Source of the DNA: Neolewinella maritima
GTDB lineage: Bacteria; Bacteroidota; Bacteroidia; Chitinophagales; Saprospiraceae
Length of the DNA: 64,000 bases
Direction of reading: 5' to 3'
Assembly: GCF_923081025.1 (NCBI RefSeq)
Contig: NZ_CAKLPZ010000005.1
Location: 1-64,000, forward strand
The translations under genes were made by a program, and so were the position numbers. Under the pieces are notes generated by a model, which saw only the letters and a program-made list of their open reading frames with translations, was not told the origin of the DNA and did not search any database. Below are positions 1 through 8,029 of the stretch, piece after piece. Each line of letters opens with the position of its first letter. The first letter of the stretch is position 1.

Positions 1-132
1 CTGACGGCCGGGCGGGGGCACTATGCCCTAAAGTTACTTTCTAAGCTACCGCAACGCAAGAGTAGCCGCTAAGCAACCGTGGTCAAGGCTCCAGTATAGT
101 AGGGAAGAGCTTAGCTTAATGGAGTTGCCACC
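1..132. other. Non-coding left edge upstream of truncated hsdS
   Basis: No supportable gene. The frame of hsdS is closed by TAG at 112-114 and the other forward frames also carry stops, so the missing first recognition domain of hsdS is not encoded here. Whatever joined this segment to the hsdS remnant removed the 5' half of that gene. Confidence 0.5.
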
Positions 133-1035
133 GTGTTAGGCGTAAGACTTGATAATCTCAACGAACTGGAGGTCCCCCTCCCCCCCCTCCCCGAGCAGCG
201 CGCCATCGTCGCCAAGCTGGAGCGGCTGTTCACGGAGCTGGACCGGAGCGTGGCGGAGCTGGAGGTAGCGCGGGAGAAGTTGGGGGTGTACCGGCAGAGT
301 GTGTTGAAGGAGGCGTTTGCGGGGCGGTTGACTGAGGGGTGGCGGGAGAGGCAACATGAACCGTATCTGACTCCACAACCTAGGAATTCCAGCAAATTCA
401 AAGCGGATATATCAAGTTTTGATTTGACGCTGCCACAACAGTGGCAAGTAGAAGCGCTAGGCAATCTATCTAATGGGGTTCAGTATGGAACATCAGCAAA
501 GTCCTTAAAAGAAGGATCAATCCCAGTTCTAAGAATGGGAAATATGCAGAATGGAAGGTTAGACTGGTCCGACCTAAAATATTCTGTTGATCAAACTGAG
601 ATTACGAAATACAAGCTTTCTAAAGGTGATGTTTTGTTTAATCGCACTAATAGTCCAGAATGGGTAGGAAAAACTGCCATCTACAATGAAGAACAGCCTG
701 CAATATTTGCCGGCTATCTCATCCGCATCAATCAAGACATCAACTTTCTAGATGGCCAGTACTTGACCTATTTTCTCAATTCCCACACTGCCAAAATGCA
801 TGGAAACAGAGTCAAAACCGATGGAGTAAATCAATCAAATATTAATGGAAAAAAACTTAGTTCCTATCCCATCCCTCTCCCATCTCTTATAGAACAGCAC
901 CAAGTCGTCCAAGAAATAGACTCCCGCTTCTCCGTAGCCGACCACCTCGAGCGGGAGATCGGGGTGAGTTTGGAGCGGGCGCGGGGCTTGCGGCAGGGGG
1001 TGTTGAAGCGGGCGTTTGCGGGGGAGTTGATTTGA
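133..1035 (+). CDS. hsdS: Type I restriction-modification specificity subunit HsdS, 5'-truncated
   Basis: DNA-recognition subunit of a type I restriction-modification complex. The protein opens directly in the central conserved region (PLPPLPEQRAIVAKLE, residues about 16-31, then a helix ending in LKEAFAGRLT). One target-recognition domain follows (about 80-245, with IPVLRMGNMQNGRLDW), then the second conserved repeat (LPSLIEQHQVVQEI to VLKRAFAGELI). A full HsdS of about 400-450 residues has two recognition domains; the first is missing and an in-frame TAG lies at 112-114. GTG at 133 is the first start after that stop and may not be native. The recognition domain is visibly AT-rich while the flanking conserved regions are GC-rich, as expected for domain exchange. 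Half-size HsdS proteins can dimerise and function, so it may be active or a remnant. hsdM lies 3.8 kb downstream rather than adjacent. Confidence 0.8.
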   Translation: MLGVRLDNLNELEVPLPPLPEQRAIVAKLERLFTELDRSVAELEVAREKLGVYRQSVLKEAFAGRLTEGWRERQHEPYLTPQPRNSSKFKADISSFDLTLPQQWQVEALGNLSNGVQYGTSAKSLKEGSIPVLRMGNMQNGRLDWSDLKYSVDQTEITKYKLSKGDVLFNRTNSPEWVGKTAIYNEEQPAIFAGYLIRINQDINFLDGQYLTYFLNSHTAKMHGNRVKTDGVNQSNINGKKLSSYPIPLPSLIEQHQVVQEIDSRFSVADHLEREIGVSLERARGLRQGVLKRAFAGELI

Positions 1036-1058
1036 GTAACTTATTCAACGGCATACAA

Positions 1059-1097
1059 AACCTCCTGATACACTTGTGTCAAGTACATCAGGAGGTT
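1059..1097. terminator. Bidirectional hairpin between convergent hsdS and TIR gene
   Basis: An 11-bp perfect inverted repeat (AACCTCCTGAT / ATCAGGAGGTT) with a further inner 5-bp pairing (ACTTG / CAAGT) around a TGT loop. It sits between the ends of two convergent genes, so it can stop transcription from both sides. Confidence 0.65.
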
Positions 1098-1127
1098 GAC
1101 ATTTGGAGAGCTAATCCCTATTGGAAT

Positions 1128-1919
1128 CTAGGCGGCGGCAGTTCCGAACCCATCGTTAGGTTTGACAACACCAGCAATCTCAATAGCGATATCTTCGATA
1201 GATACGTTCGAAGTTGACCTTGCTAACTTGTCTGCGAGGGATGGACTGAAAGAAAGCACCTCCTCCCGGCCTACATTATGCCAGATAGGCAGCATCCTCT
1301 GCTTTCCACTTATCGAGTTAGATACGATGCCATCTAGTTCATAATTTGTCCACGGCTTTGCAATGAATGCCGGCGAAATAACTACTATACCAAAACGGCT
1401 CCGAGATAGTCCTGCATCGATTGAACGACGTAAGCTATCTCCAATCTGCATCACCAGTTCGTCATACCATACCGACAGTCCCTGAGCTTGCAGAGCTAAT
1501 ACGAGCGCACGGACTACATCATTCTTATCTTCCGATGCATGGGAAACAAAGACATCGTACTCGGGACTAGAAGAACCAATTCCTGTGAACTCATCCTTGT
1601 CTCGTACCAGGGTTGAAAGAGGACTGTTACTTTGACGTAGTGTCGGAAGTGCTCCGGGCAACATTCGCACACTCGATCGAACGGTGCCCCTCATTCCATC
1701 CATGTCAACCGTCACATGCCATTGACCTGTGCTAGGAATTACGAGTCTGACCGGAGAACGCTTAGCAAGTCCACCCGTATAACGGTGTGCTTTGCCCCGC
1801 TTGAACTGACTGAGGTTATGAGAATCCATAAGTCTCACATTAGCGGCAGACCCCTGAAGAGTAATCTCAACAATAGCTCCTCTAGATTGCTGCCCTAGTT
1901 TATACTGCTGAAACTTCAT
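1128..1919 (-). CDS. DUF1883-TIR domain protein
   Basis: Residues 1-90 match the DUF1883 pattern (QYKLGQQSRGAIVEITLQG, SAANVRLMDS, RSPVRLVIPSTGQWHVTVD), a small beta-rich domain known to be fused to TIR. Residues about 121-260 are a TIR domain: box 1 YDVFVSHASEDK, then VWYDELVMQIGDSLR, where E154 is a candidate catalytic glutamate, and a late W.NYELDGI segment. Bacterial TIR proteins often hydrolyse NAD+ in anti-phage or toxin systems; activity here is inferred. Its ATG overlaps the stop of the upstream small gene (ATGA), suggesting translational coupling. The neighbours are restriction-modification genes. No signal peptide or membrane segment, so cytosolic. Confidence 0.85.
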   Translation of the reverse strand: MKFQQYKLGQQSRGAIVEITLQGSAANVRLMDSHNLSQFKRGKAHRYTGGLAKRSPVRLVIPSTGQWHVTVDMDGMRGTVRSSVRMLPGALPTLRQSNSPLSTLVRDKDEFTGIGSSSPEYDVFVSHASEDKNDVVRALVLALQAQGLSVWYDELVMQIGDSLRRSIDAGLSRSRFGIVVISPAFIAKPWTNYELDGIVSNSISGKQRMLPIWHNVGREEVLSFSPSLADKLARSTSNVSIEDIAIEIAGVVKPNDGFGTAAA

Positions 1920-2101
1920 TTGCCTGAGTTATTTTCCTTAGTGACGCCCTTGTAAGGGGTGCCATCTTTTTTCACAGACATGAACCGACCTGAGTCAGCA
2001 TCCCGTTTCACATACTGCTGTGTTTTGGGATTAAAAGTTTGGGAGCGTTTGCGTACCGCCCCGTGACGCCGACCATCGCCGGATTTTCCATTCGTTGCCA
2101 T
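1916..2101 (-). CDS. Small basic conserved protein coupled to TIR gene
   Basis: A 61-residue, strongly basic and hydrophilic protein beginning MATNGKSGDGRRHGAV and ending in VTKENNSGK. It resembles a widespread family of roughly 60-residue proteins with NPKT..YVKRD and GRFM.VKKDGTPYKGV segments and no assigned function. The internal ATG at 2101 is preferred because the 14 upstream residues do not fit the family. The stop overlaps the TIR start by 4 nt. It could be a partner or nucleic-acid-binding accessory of the TIR protein; that is only inferred from the overlap. Confidence 0.7.
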   Translation of the reverse strand: MATNGKSGDGRRHGAVRKRSQTFNPKTQQYVKRDADSGRFMSVKKDGTPYKGVTKENNSGK

Positions 2102-2284
2102 CTGATATGAATTAAAAGGGTGAAAAAGTACGAGACTTAGCAAGTTACCACATCACGAGAGTTTGCAAATTCTGGGCGGAAGACCTACTTTTGCAGGTGA
2201 AGTAACTCGGGGTCGTAGCAGTGATGTTGCGGCCTCGTTTTGTTTTACAAATATACAATCAGCATCAAATTGTTTTCACTCTAT

Positions 2285-2411
2285 TTATCCACAGGGTGTG
2301 GATAAATTTTACTAACTACTTGACGTACATGTAGTTAGAAAATTTAAACTACTTTTCCACACTGTGGAAAACATATAAACAACAAAAAGATGATTGTATT
2401 TATGTGGAAAA
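2285..2411. promoter_or_regulatory. Cluster of DnaA-box-like palindromes
   Basis: Within an AT-rich gap (2102-2445) lie two perfect DnaA boxes facing each other, TTATCCACA at 2285-2293 and TGTGGATAA at 2297-2305. A second facing pair with one change per box follows, TTTTCCACA at 2353-2361 and TGTGGAAAA at 2363-2371, then a further TGTGGAAAA at 2403-2411. They lie upstream of the GTG start of the Mrr-like gene. They may control that gene, or form an origin or DnaA-titration site; the sequence alone does not decide. Nothing else is recognisable in this 344-bp gap. Confidence 0.6.
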
Positions 2412-2445
2412 CAGGCGTGTATAACTTTTTAGATTACACCTTATA

Positions 2446-3477
2446 GTGAAAAACCCCCAAGTCTACCTAGTCCGCGCCGGCCGCCACGGCGAACGCGAAG
2501 CCGCTGCCATCGAGGGCGGAGTGGCCACTATCGGTTTCGACGATATCGGTGACCTACGCAAGTATAAGTCCCGCGACGCCGTGAAGGCCGAGTTTGCTAA
2601 GCAGTATCCAGATAAAAGTTCCGTCGCGCTGGGCAACTGGACCGGACAGGTCTGGCGATTCAGTCACGACATTCCGAAGGGGGCCACTATCGTGCTGCCG
2701 AGTAAAATGCAGTCGACCATCCACGTAGGCCGAGTGACCGGACCGTATTACTACTCCGACGATCCGAAGATGCTGCACTGTCTGCCGGTAGAGTGGAAGG
2801 CGGAGATACCGCGATCGGCCTTTGATAAAGACCTACTGTACTCCTTCGGCACCCTACTGACGGTCGCCTCCGTAAAGCGGGAAGACGCGGCGCAGCGGGT
2901 GTGGGATACCGTTGCCGGTAAGACAAGTACTACCGCGAAGCGCCCCGTAGAAAAGTCTATTGAAGAGGACACAGAGGTGGAAGAATCCGAGATCGACCTG
3001 GAGCAGCAGGCCGAAGACGAAATTGTGCGCCACATGAACCGCACACTCGACGGGCACAACTTTGCCGACCTTATCACGGCGCTACTAGAAGTGCAGGGCT
3101 ACGTCAGTCAGTCGAGTTCGCCAGGGGCGGACGGTGGGGTGGATATTCTGGCGGGTTCCGGTCCCCTGGGCTTTCAGGAGCCGCGCATTTGCGTGCAGGT
3201 GAAATTTACCTCCAGTACGGTTGATGTAAAGGTTCTGCGGGAACTGCAGGGCGTGATGCGGCGCACGAAGGCCGAACACGGCTTGCTGGTCTCCTGGGGT
3301 GGTTTCAAGCAGAGCGTGCTGAAAGAGGCCCGCGACGATCACTTCTACATTCGCCTCTGGTCGGAGCGGGACGTGCTGGAGCAGATCTACCGGCACTACA
3401 ATAAGCTCGGGGAAGAATGGCGGGCACGGGTACCGCTACGGCGGATCTGGGCGTTAGTATCTGACGGAGACAGTTAA
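2446..3477 (+). CDS. Mrr-like restriction endonuclease with N-terminal reader-like domain
   Basis: The C-terminal part (about residues 195-330) is an Mrr-type PD-(D/E)XK nuclease: NFADLITALLEVQGY, then GADGGVDIL with D233, and QVK with Q251 and K253 as the active-site set. Residues 1-150 form a separate domain (IPKGATIVLPSK, GRVTGPYYYSDD) that looks like a PUA/EVE-type beta-barrel reader; that assignment is an inference. An acidic linker at about 172-192 joins the two. Mrr-type enzymes cut modified or foreign DNA in the cytosol. The GTG start at 2446 gives the full N-terminal domain. It sits alone, divergent from the small/TIR pair, behind the DnaA-box-like palindromes. Confidence 0.8.
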   Translation: MKNPQVYLVRAGRHGEREAAAIEGGVATIGFDDIGDLRKYKSRDAVKAEFAKQYPDKSSVALGNWTGQVWRFSHDIPKGATIVLPSKMQSTIHVGRVTGPYYYSDDPKMLHCLPVEWKAEIPRSAFDKDLLYSFGTLLTVASVKREDAAQRVWDTVAGKTSTTAKRPVEKSIEEDTEVEESEIDLEQQAEDEIVRHMNRTLDGHNFADLITALLEVQGYVSQSSSPGADGGVDILAGSGPLGFQEPRICVQVKFTSSTVDVKVLRELQGVMRRTKAEHGLLVSWGGFKQSVLKEARDDHFYIRLWSERDVLEQIYRHYNKLGEEWRARVPLRRIWALVSDGDS

Positions 3478-3505
3478 TGTGACTAAAGAGCGATTCTGTA
3501 ACGCT

Positions 3506-4639
3506 TTATTCTCCCGGCTGCGAGAATAACCTTAGATACTCTCCGAATTCAAATAGCTTTTCCCGTCCGCTCGTCGGTCGTTCCTGCAGGATTCCCGTTT
3601 CCTGCAGGGCCTGAATCAGGCGGCTGGACGTGTTCATTGACTTTCCAATCAGCGTGGCGGCCTCAGTGATCGTGATGACCGGACGTGCGTAGAGCGCCTG
3701 CAATAAAGTATGGGCATCTATTGCCTTGCGCCCCATCGTGACTAGTTTACCATCGACTTCCTTCGATAACTTGAGTATCCCATCGAACGTCCTAATGCCA
3801 TCCCGCGCGGTTTCGGCAACCCCGACCAGGAAAAAGCGTAGCCACTGTTTGAGATTGTCGTTCGAGTGGACGCCCGCTAGATTATCGTAGTAGAGGCGGC
3901 GGTTTCGTTCGAAGAAATCGGATAGATAGAGCACGGGGCTGCGAAGCGTTCCCGTACTGATGAGGTAAAGCGTGATGAGCAGGCGACCGACTCTTCCATT
4001 GCCATCTAGAAAAGGATGGATCGTCTCGAATTGATAGTGCATGATCGCCGCTCGCAAAAGATCGGGTAGTGGGTGCTCTTGGTCATTGGCAAAATATTCG
4101 AGATCAGAAAGCAGCCTACCCAGGTCGCTGGGCGGTGGAGGTATAAATACTGCGTCGGATATACTCGCACCACCAATCCAGTTCTGGCTGCTTCTAAATT
4201 CGCCGGGCAATTTATGCTGGCCCCGTACTCCGGCCAGCAGCATACCGTGGGCTTCCCTGATCAAGCGTGATGAAATGGGCAGTTCACTTAGCCTCGCAAT
4301 GGCATGCTTCATCGCCGCTATATAATTGGTTACCTCCTCCCAATCCTGCTGACGGTCGTTGGGTAATTCGTCCTGCTGCATAAATGCCTCGGCAAACTCC
4401 GTTTTCGTTCCCTCGATCCGGTTGGATTCAACCGCCTCCTTTGTCAGGTGCATACTAATGAAGAGATCGATATTGACGTAACCCGAGTAGGCATCCAGTC
4501 GACCTAATTCAAGATCGGCTTTACTCAATAGGTGGATGATTTCGGGATCGCTTATCTCCCATCTTCGATTGATGAGGTTAGGAACAAATGCCTTGTAATA
4601 GCCCTGATTGGTCCACGCACCAGCTTTAAACTTCAACAT
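3506..4639 (-). CDS. Fic family AMP-transferase-type protein
   Basis: A complete Fic core motif HPFLDGNGRVGR is at residues 208-219, with the catalytic His208. The inhibitory-helix motif SNRIEG at 72-77 precedes it, so this is a class II (N-terminally inhibited) Fic protein. Residues 300-377 look like a winged-helix tail (ITEAATLIGKS...LIQALQETGIL). Fic proteins transfer AMP or related groups from nucleotides to protein hydroxyls. Genes of this type are common inside type I restriction loci, and here it lies between the separated hsdS and hsdM, on the opposite strand. The target is unknown. Confidence 0.9.
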   Translation of the reverse strand: MLKFKAGAWTNQGYYKAFVPNLINRRWEISDPEIIHLLSKADLELGRLDAYSGYVNIDLFISMHLTKEAVESNRIEGTKTEFAEAFMQQDELPNDRQQDWEEVTNYIAAMKHAIARLSELPISSRLIREAHGMLLAGVRGQHKLPGEFRSSQNWIGGASISDAVFIPPPPSDLGRLLSDLEYFANDQEHPLPDLLRAAIMHYQFETIHPFLDGNGRVGRLLITLYLISTGTLRSPVLYLSDFFERNRRLYYDNLAGVHSNDNLKQWLRFFLVGVAETARDGIRTFDGILKLSKEVDGKLVTMGRKAIDAHTLLQALYARPVITITEAATLIGKSMNTSSRLIQALQETGILQERPTSGREKLFEFGEYLRLFSQPGE

Positions 4640-4690
4640 CTACACTAATTTGAAGTAAGATAACGTCCCAACTTCAAAAAACAATGGTTC

Positions 4691-4740
4691 ATGAAGACAA
4701 AGCGGTTTTAGTCTTCATTTCTCACCCAGTGCTAACTGGG
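4691..4740. promoter_or_regulatory. Two small inverted repeats in the fic/hsdM divergent gap
   Basis: ATGAAGAC (4691-4698) pairs with GTCTTCAT (4711-4718), and CCCAGT (4725-4730) pairs with ACTGGG (4735-4740). They lie between divergent fic and hsdM and could be operators or leader hairpins. No -7 consensus was recognised nearby. Confidence 0.35.
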
Positions 4741-4780
4741 TTTATGGATGCGCGCGGTTGATGAGCGCTACCATCTATAT

Positions 4781-4799
4781 TGCACCCGCGTCCCCGCCC
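4781..4799 (+). repeat. Dispersed GC-rich 18-bp repeat, copy 1
   Basis: TGCACCCGCGTCCCCGCCC, identical over 19 bp to the copy at 42141-42159. It is 37 bp upstream of hsdM. It belongs to the family with consensus GCACC-N-GCG-N-CCCCGCCC. Confidence 0.6.
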
Positions 4800-4836
4800 A
4801 CACCATCGTATGCAGCAACGCAGCTAACCCCACCCC

Positions 4837-6336
4837 ATGTCCCAATCCGCCATCGTCTCCCGTGTCTGGTCCTTCGCTAACGTACTGCGTGACGACGGCG
4901 TAGGCTACGGCGATTACCTGGAGCAGATCACCTACCTGCTGTTCCTGAAGATGGCGGACGAGCTCACTAAACCTCCCTACGGGAAACAGATCGACTTCCC
5001 CCGCCTGAAGGATGTGGAGGGCAACGAGCTAGCCGACGGCGACGTGTGCGACTGGGAGACCCTGCGCAGCAAACGCGGTGCGGAACTGGAAGCCTTCTAC
5101 GGACAACTCCTCCGCACCCTGGCCACCGAACCCGGTATGCTCGGGCAGATTTTCGTCAAGAGCCAGAACAAGATCCAGGACCCCGCTAAACTGCTGAAGG
5201 TGATCAACATGATCGACGAGCAGGAATGGAGCCTACTGGACGCCGACGTGAAGGGAGAAATCTACGAGGGCCTGCTGGAGAAGAATGCAGAGGATACCAA
5301 GAGTGGTGCCGGACAGTACTTCACGCCCCGCCCCCTGATCAGGGCCATGGTCGCCTGCCTGCAGCCCGAGCCGATGAAGACCATCATCGACCCGGCCTGT
5401 GGTACCGGGGGATTTTTTCTTGCCGCATATGACTTCGTTGTACGGGAACATAAGCTGGACCGGGCGGAAAAGCAATTCCTGAAGAACGACACCTTCTACG
5501 GCAATGAGATCGTCGCCAGTACGCGCAGGCTGTGCCTGATGAATATGTTCTTGCATAACATTGGGGAGATCGATGGGGAGCCAAGCATTAGTCCGAACGA
5601 TGCACTAATTAGCGACGACGGCAGTCGCTACGACTGCGTACTCGCTAACCCACCCTTCGGTAAGAAGAGCTCGGTGACCATCACCAACGAGGCGGGGGAG
5701 CAGGAGCGGCAGGACCTGACCTACAACCGGCAGGATTTCTGGGCCACTACCAGCAACAAGCAGCTCAACTTCCTGCAACACATCCGCACGCTGCTGAAGA
5801 CGAACGGTAAGGCGGCGGTGGTGCTACCCGACAACGTGCTGTTCGAAGGTGGAGCCGGCGAAACGGTGCGCAAGCAACTACTGGAGAGTACCGACCTGCA
5901 CACTATTCTGCGCCTGCCTACGGGTATCTTCTACGCGCATGGGGTGAAAGCGAACGTTCTCTTTTTTGATAATAAGCCCGCCGCCCGGGAGCCGTGGACG
6001 AAGGAGGTATGGATCTACGATTACCGTACCAATGTGCACCATACGCTAAAGAAGCGGCCACTGAAATTAGAAGACCTTCAGTACTTCATCGACTGCTATA
6101 AGTCCGGCAACCGTAGCGCCAGGCAGGAGGATCCGGAAGCGGGCTGGAAGAAGTTCACCTACGAAGAGATCATCGCTCGTGACAAGACTAACCTCGATAT
6201 CTTCTGGCTGCGCGACGAGAGCCTGACCGACTTAGAAAATCTGCCGGAACCGGATGTGCTGGCGGAAGAGATCATTGAGAGTTTGGAGGCGGCGCTGGAG
6301 GGGTTCCGGTCGGTGGTTAGTGAGCTAGGAGACTAG
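4837..6336 (+). CDS. hsdM: Type I restriction-modification DNA methyltransferase subunit HsdM
   Basis: N6-adenine methyltransferase subunit. Residues 1-150 are the helical HsdM N-domain. The AdoMet motif DPACGTGGF is at 185-193 and the catalytic NPPF at 271-274; GQYFTPRPLI at about 159-168 is also typical. At 499 residues it is full length, and the C-terminal coiled segment for HsdS contact is present. It needs HsdS for target recognition, but no hsdS or hsdR follows: the next gene is an unrelated protease. The only hsdS seen is truncated and lies upstream across Fic, Mrr and TIR genes. The module is therefore split or rearranged; hsdR, if present, is outside the window. Confidence 0.93.
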   Translation: MSQSAIVSRVWSFANVLRDDGVGYGDYLEQITYLLFLKMADELTKPPYGKQIDFPRLKDVEGNELADGDVCDWETLRSKRGAELEAFYGQLLRTLATEPGMLGQIFVKSQNKIQDPAKLLKVINMIDEQEWSLLDADVKGEIYEGLLEKNAEDTKSGAGQYFTPRPLIRAMVACLQPEPMKTIIDPACGTGGFFLAAYDFVVREHKLDRAEKQFLKNDTFYGNEIVASTRRLCLMNMFLHNIGEIDGEPSISPNDALISDDGSRYDCVLANPPFGKKSSVTITNEAGEQERQDLTYNRQDFWATTSNKQLNFLQHIRTLLKTNGKAAVVLPDNVLFEGGAGETVRKQLLESTDLHTILRLPTGIFYAHGVKANVLFFDNKPAAREPWTKEVWIYDYRTNVHHTLKKRPLKLEDLQYFIDCYKSGNRSARQEDPEAGWKKFTYEEIIARDKTNLDIFWLRDESLTDLENLPEPDVLAEEIIESLEAALEGFRSVVSELGD

Positions 6337-6348
6337 GTATTATCGCCG

Positions 6349-6364
6349 GCACCCGCGACCCCGC
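6349..6364 (+). repeat. Dispersed GC-rich repeat, short copy
   Basis: GCACCCGCGACCCCGC, matching the first part of the dispersed 18-bp family, 13 bp after the hsdM stop. Confidence 0.45.
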
Positions 6365-6380
6365 ACCTACCCTCTAGTCC

Positions 6381-6466
6381 CCCTTACGCGCAAAAAATTG
6401 CAAATAAGTCTCCCTTACGCGCAAAAAACCGCCAATCCTGCGCCGCAACCACCGCTTATGCGCAAC
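6381..6466. repeat. Short direct repeats upstream of V8-like protease gene
   Basis: CCCTTACGCGCAAAAAA occurs perfectly at 6381-6397 and 6412-6428 (31 bp apart), with a weaker TTATGCGCAA copy at 6456-6465. Iterated sites of this kind can be regulator binding sites. The gap 6337-6573 holds no other recognisable feature. Confidence 0.5.
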
Positions 6467-6573
6467 TACCGGTAGCCCACCCAAAAATTTGCCCCCCCAC
6501 CAGTAACGAATCGCCTAGCCACCGCATAGAGTACCGTCACCTACTCTGTTCAACCGCTAATTACCCGTTTACT

Positions 6574-7614
6574 ATGGCAACCACACTAGAGGACGTCCGC
6601 AGCGACGTCAAATCCACCACCGGCAATGGCAATGGCAATGCGAAAGGCAAGAAAACCACCTCCGCCGAGACCACCCTGCTGGAAGCCGGGAGCCCCGGAC
6701 AGGAAGACGAGCTCCTGCAGGAACTCGGCCTGGAACCCATCGCCGAGCTCAGTACCGTAACCGAAGACCTGTACGATGAATCCGCCACCGCCGCAGCCCT
6801 CACCGAGGTCAGCTCCCAGGACGCCGGCGCGGCTCAGGAGGTGCTCGATACGGACGGACTCGAGAACCTGCCCGACGCCTACTTCGCCAGCTACGATGAG
6901 GAGCCACCCGCCACCTCGGAAGCCGAGGCGCAGGTCAGCGAGGTCGTCATCGGCACCGACAACCGGATCCGGATCAACAACACCTCCGCCTACCCCTGGC
7001 GCATGACCTGCTCGCTGCGGATGCGTACCCGTACCGGCAAGAATTACATCGGCACCGGCTGGTTCATCGGCCCGCGTACCGTCATGACGGCCGGTCACTG
7101 CGTGTACATGCACAACGAGGGCGGCTGGGCGCAGTCTATCACCGTCATGCCCGGTCGCAACGGCAGCAACATGCCCTACGGGGCCGTGGTAGCCACCCAC
7201 CTGCGCAGCGTCACCGGCTGGACCCAGAACCGCGACCGCAACAGCGACTACGGCTGCATCATCCTGCCCGAGAACCACCGGCTGGGGGCCCGCACCGGCT
7301 GGTTCGGCTTTGCCTATATGGGTGATGCCAGCCTGAAGCAGAAGTACCTCAACCTGGTCGGCTACCCCGGCGATAAACCCGCCGGTACCATGTGGTACCA
7401 CTCGCGGCGCGCCAAGAGCCTAACCAGTCGCACCATCGTGTACGATATCGATACGGCGGGCGGACAGAGCGGCTCGGCCGTCTACCACATCAAGAACGGC
7501 AAGCGCTACGCCGTAGGCATCCACACCAACGGCAGCTCGGGCGGCAACTCCGCTACCCGCATCACGCGGGCGGTGTTCAACCTCATGAAGTCCTGGAAAA
7601 GCCTGGGTAGCTAG
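6574..7614 (+). CDS. Trypsin-like (V8-type) serine protease with acidic N-terminal region
   Basis: The C-terminal domain (about 125-346) is a chymotrypsin-fold protease of the V8/glutamyl-endopeptidase type. The catalytic triad is visible: His175 in TAGHC, Asp225 in NSDYGC, Ser299 in GGQSGSA. Residues 1-125 are low-complexity, Ala/Glu/Thr-rich and acidic, with no recognisable signal peptide; this stretch may be a propeptide or a cytosolic regulatory tail. The next gene begins directly after its stop, so the two are probably co-transcribed. Substrate and location cannot be told from sequence. Confidence 0.85.
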   Translation: MATTLEDVRSDVKSTTGNGNGNAKGKKTTSAETTLLEAGSPGQEDELLQELGLEPIAELSTVTEDLYDESATAAALTEVSSQDAGAAQEVLDTDGLENLPDAYFASYDEEPPATSEAEAQVSEVVIGTDNRIRINNTSAYPWRMTCSLRMRTRTGKNYIGTGWFIGPRTVMTAGHCVYMHNEGGWAQSITVMPGRNGSNMPYGAVVATHLRSVTGWTQNRDRNSDYGCIILPENHRLGARTGWFGFAYMGDASLKQKYLNLVGYPGDKPAGTMWYHSRRAKSLTSRTIVYDIDTAGGQSGSAVYHIKNGKRYAVGIHTNGSSGGNSATRITRAVFNLMKSWKSLGS

Positions 7615-7950
7615 ATGCCACACTACACCTTGTCCCTATTCACCTGGCTGGTGGTCGCTCTTGCAGTGGCCACCGGCTGTTTTACGTCTCCCCCCATGGC
7701 ACATACCTTCGAAGGCCGCGTGATCGACCAGACCGGCGCCCCCGTCGCCGAAGTAGCGGTCACCATCCTGGACGGCCCCGGCAGCTTTCCGGACCTGGCC
7801 TCCCTCACCGACTCTACGGGCCGCTTCACGCTGCACGAGCTGTCGGCCGGCACCTTCACCATCTACCTGATGGCCCCGTCGGGTAAGAGCGCGCGCCGTC
7901 GCATCTCGGTGGGCGATCGGTCCGGGGTGGTGGATGTGCGGCTGCCATAG
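7615..7950 (+). CDS. Small lipoprotein with carboxypeptidase-regulatory-like domain
   Basis: A 111-residue protein with a hydrophobic N-terminus ending in a lipobox-like AVATGC (Cys22). It is followed by one beta-sandwich repeat (FEGRVIDQTGAPVAEVAVTI, then DSTGRFTLHELSAGTF) typical of carboxypeptidase-regulatory-like folds in Bacteroidota. Probably an envelope lipoprotein. Its ATG follows the protease stop with no gap, suggesting a two-gene operon. Confidence 0.75.
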   Translation: MPHYTLSLFTWLVVALAVATGCFTSPPMAHTFEGRVIDQTGAPVAEVAVTILDGPGSFPDLASLTDSTGRFTLHELSAGTFTIYLMAPSGKSARRRISVGDRSGVVDVRLP

Positions 7951-8029
7951 CGTGGTACGGAAGTCTTAAGACCAAGCTAAATGGGCCCGTAGAGTGAGCA
8001 TAAGCAGTTGACTATCTGTATATACAGTG

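Noticed and set aside
1032-1217. 61-residue plus-strand ORF after hsdS
   Set aside because: It crosses the terminator hairpin and is antisense to the TIR gene; no family features.
6586-7401. 271-residue minus-strand ORF opposite the V8-like protease
   Set aside because: Val/Gly-rich shadow typical of antisense frames in GC-rich genes; the plus strand has a full catalytic triad.
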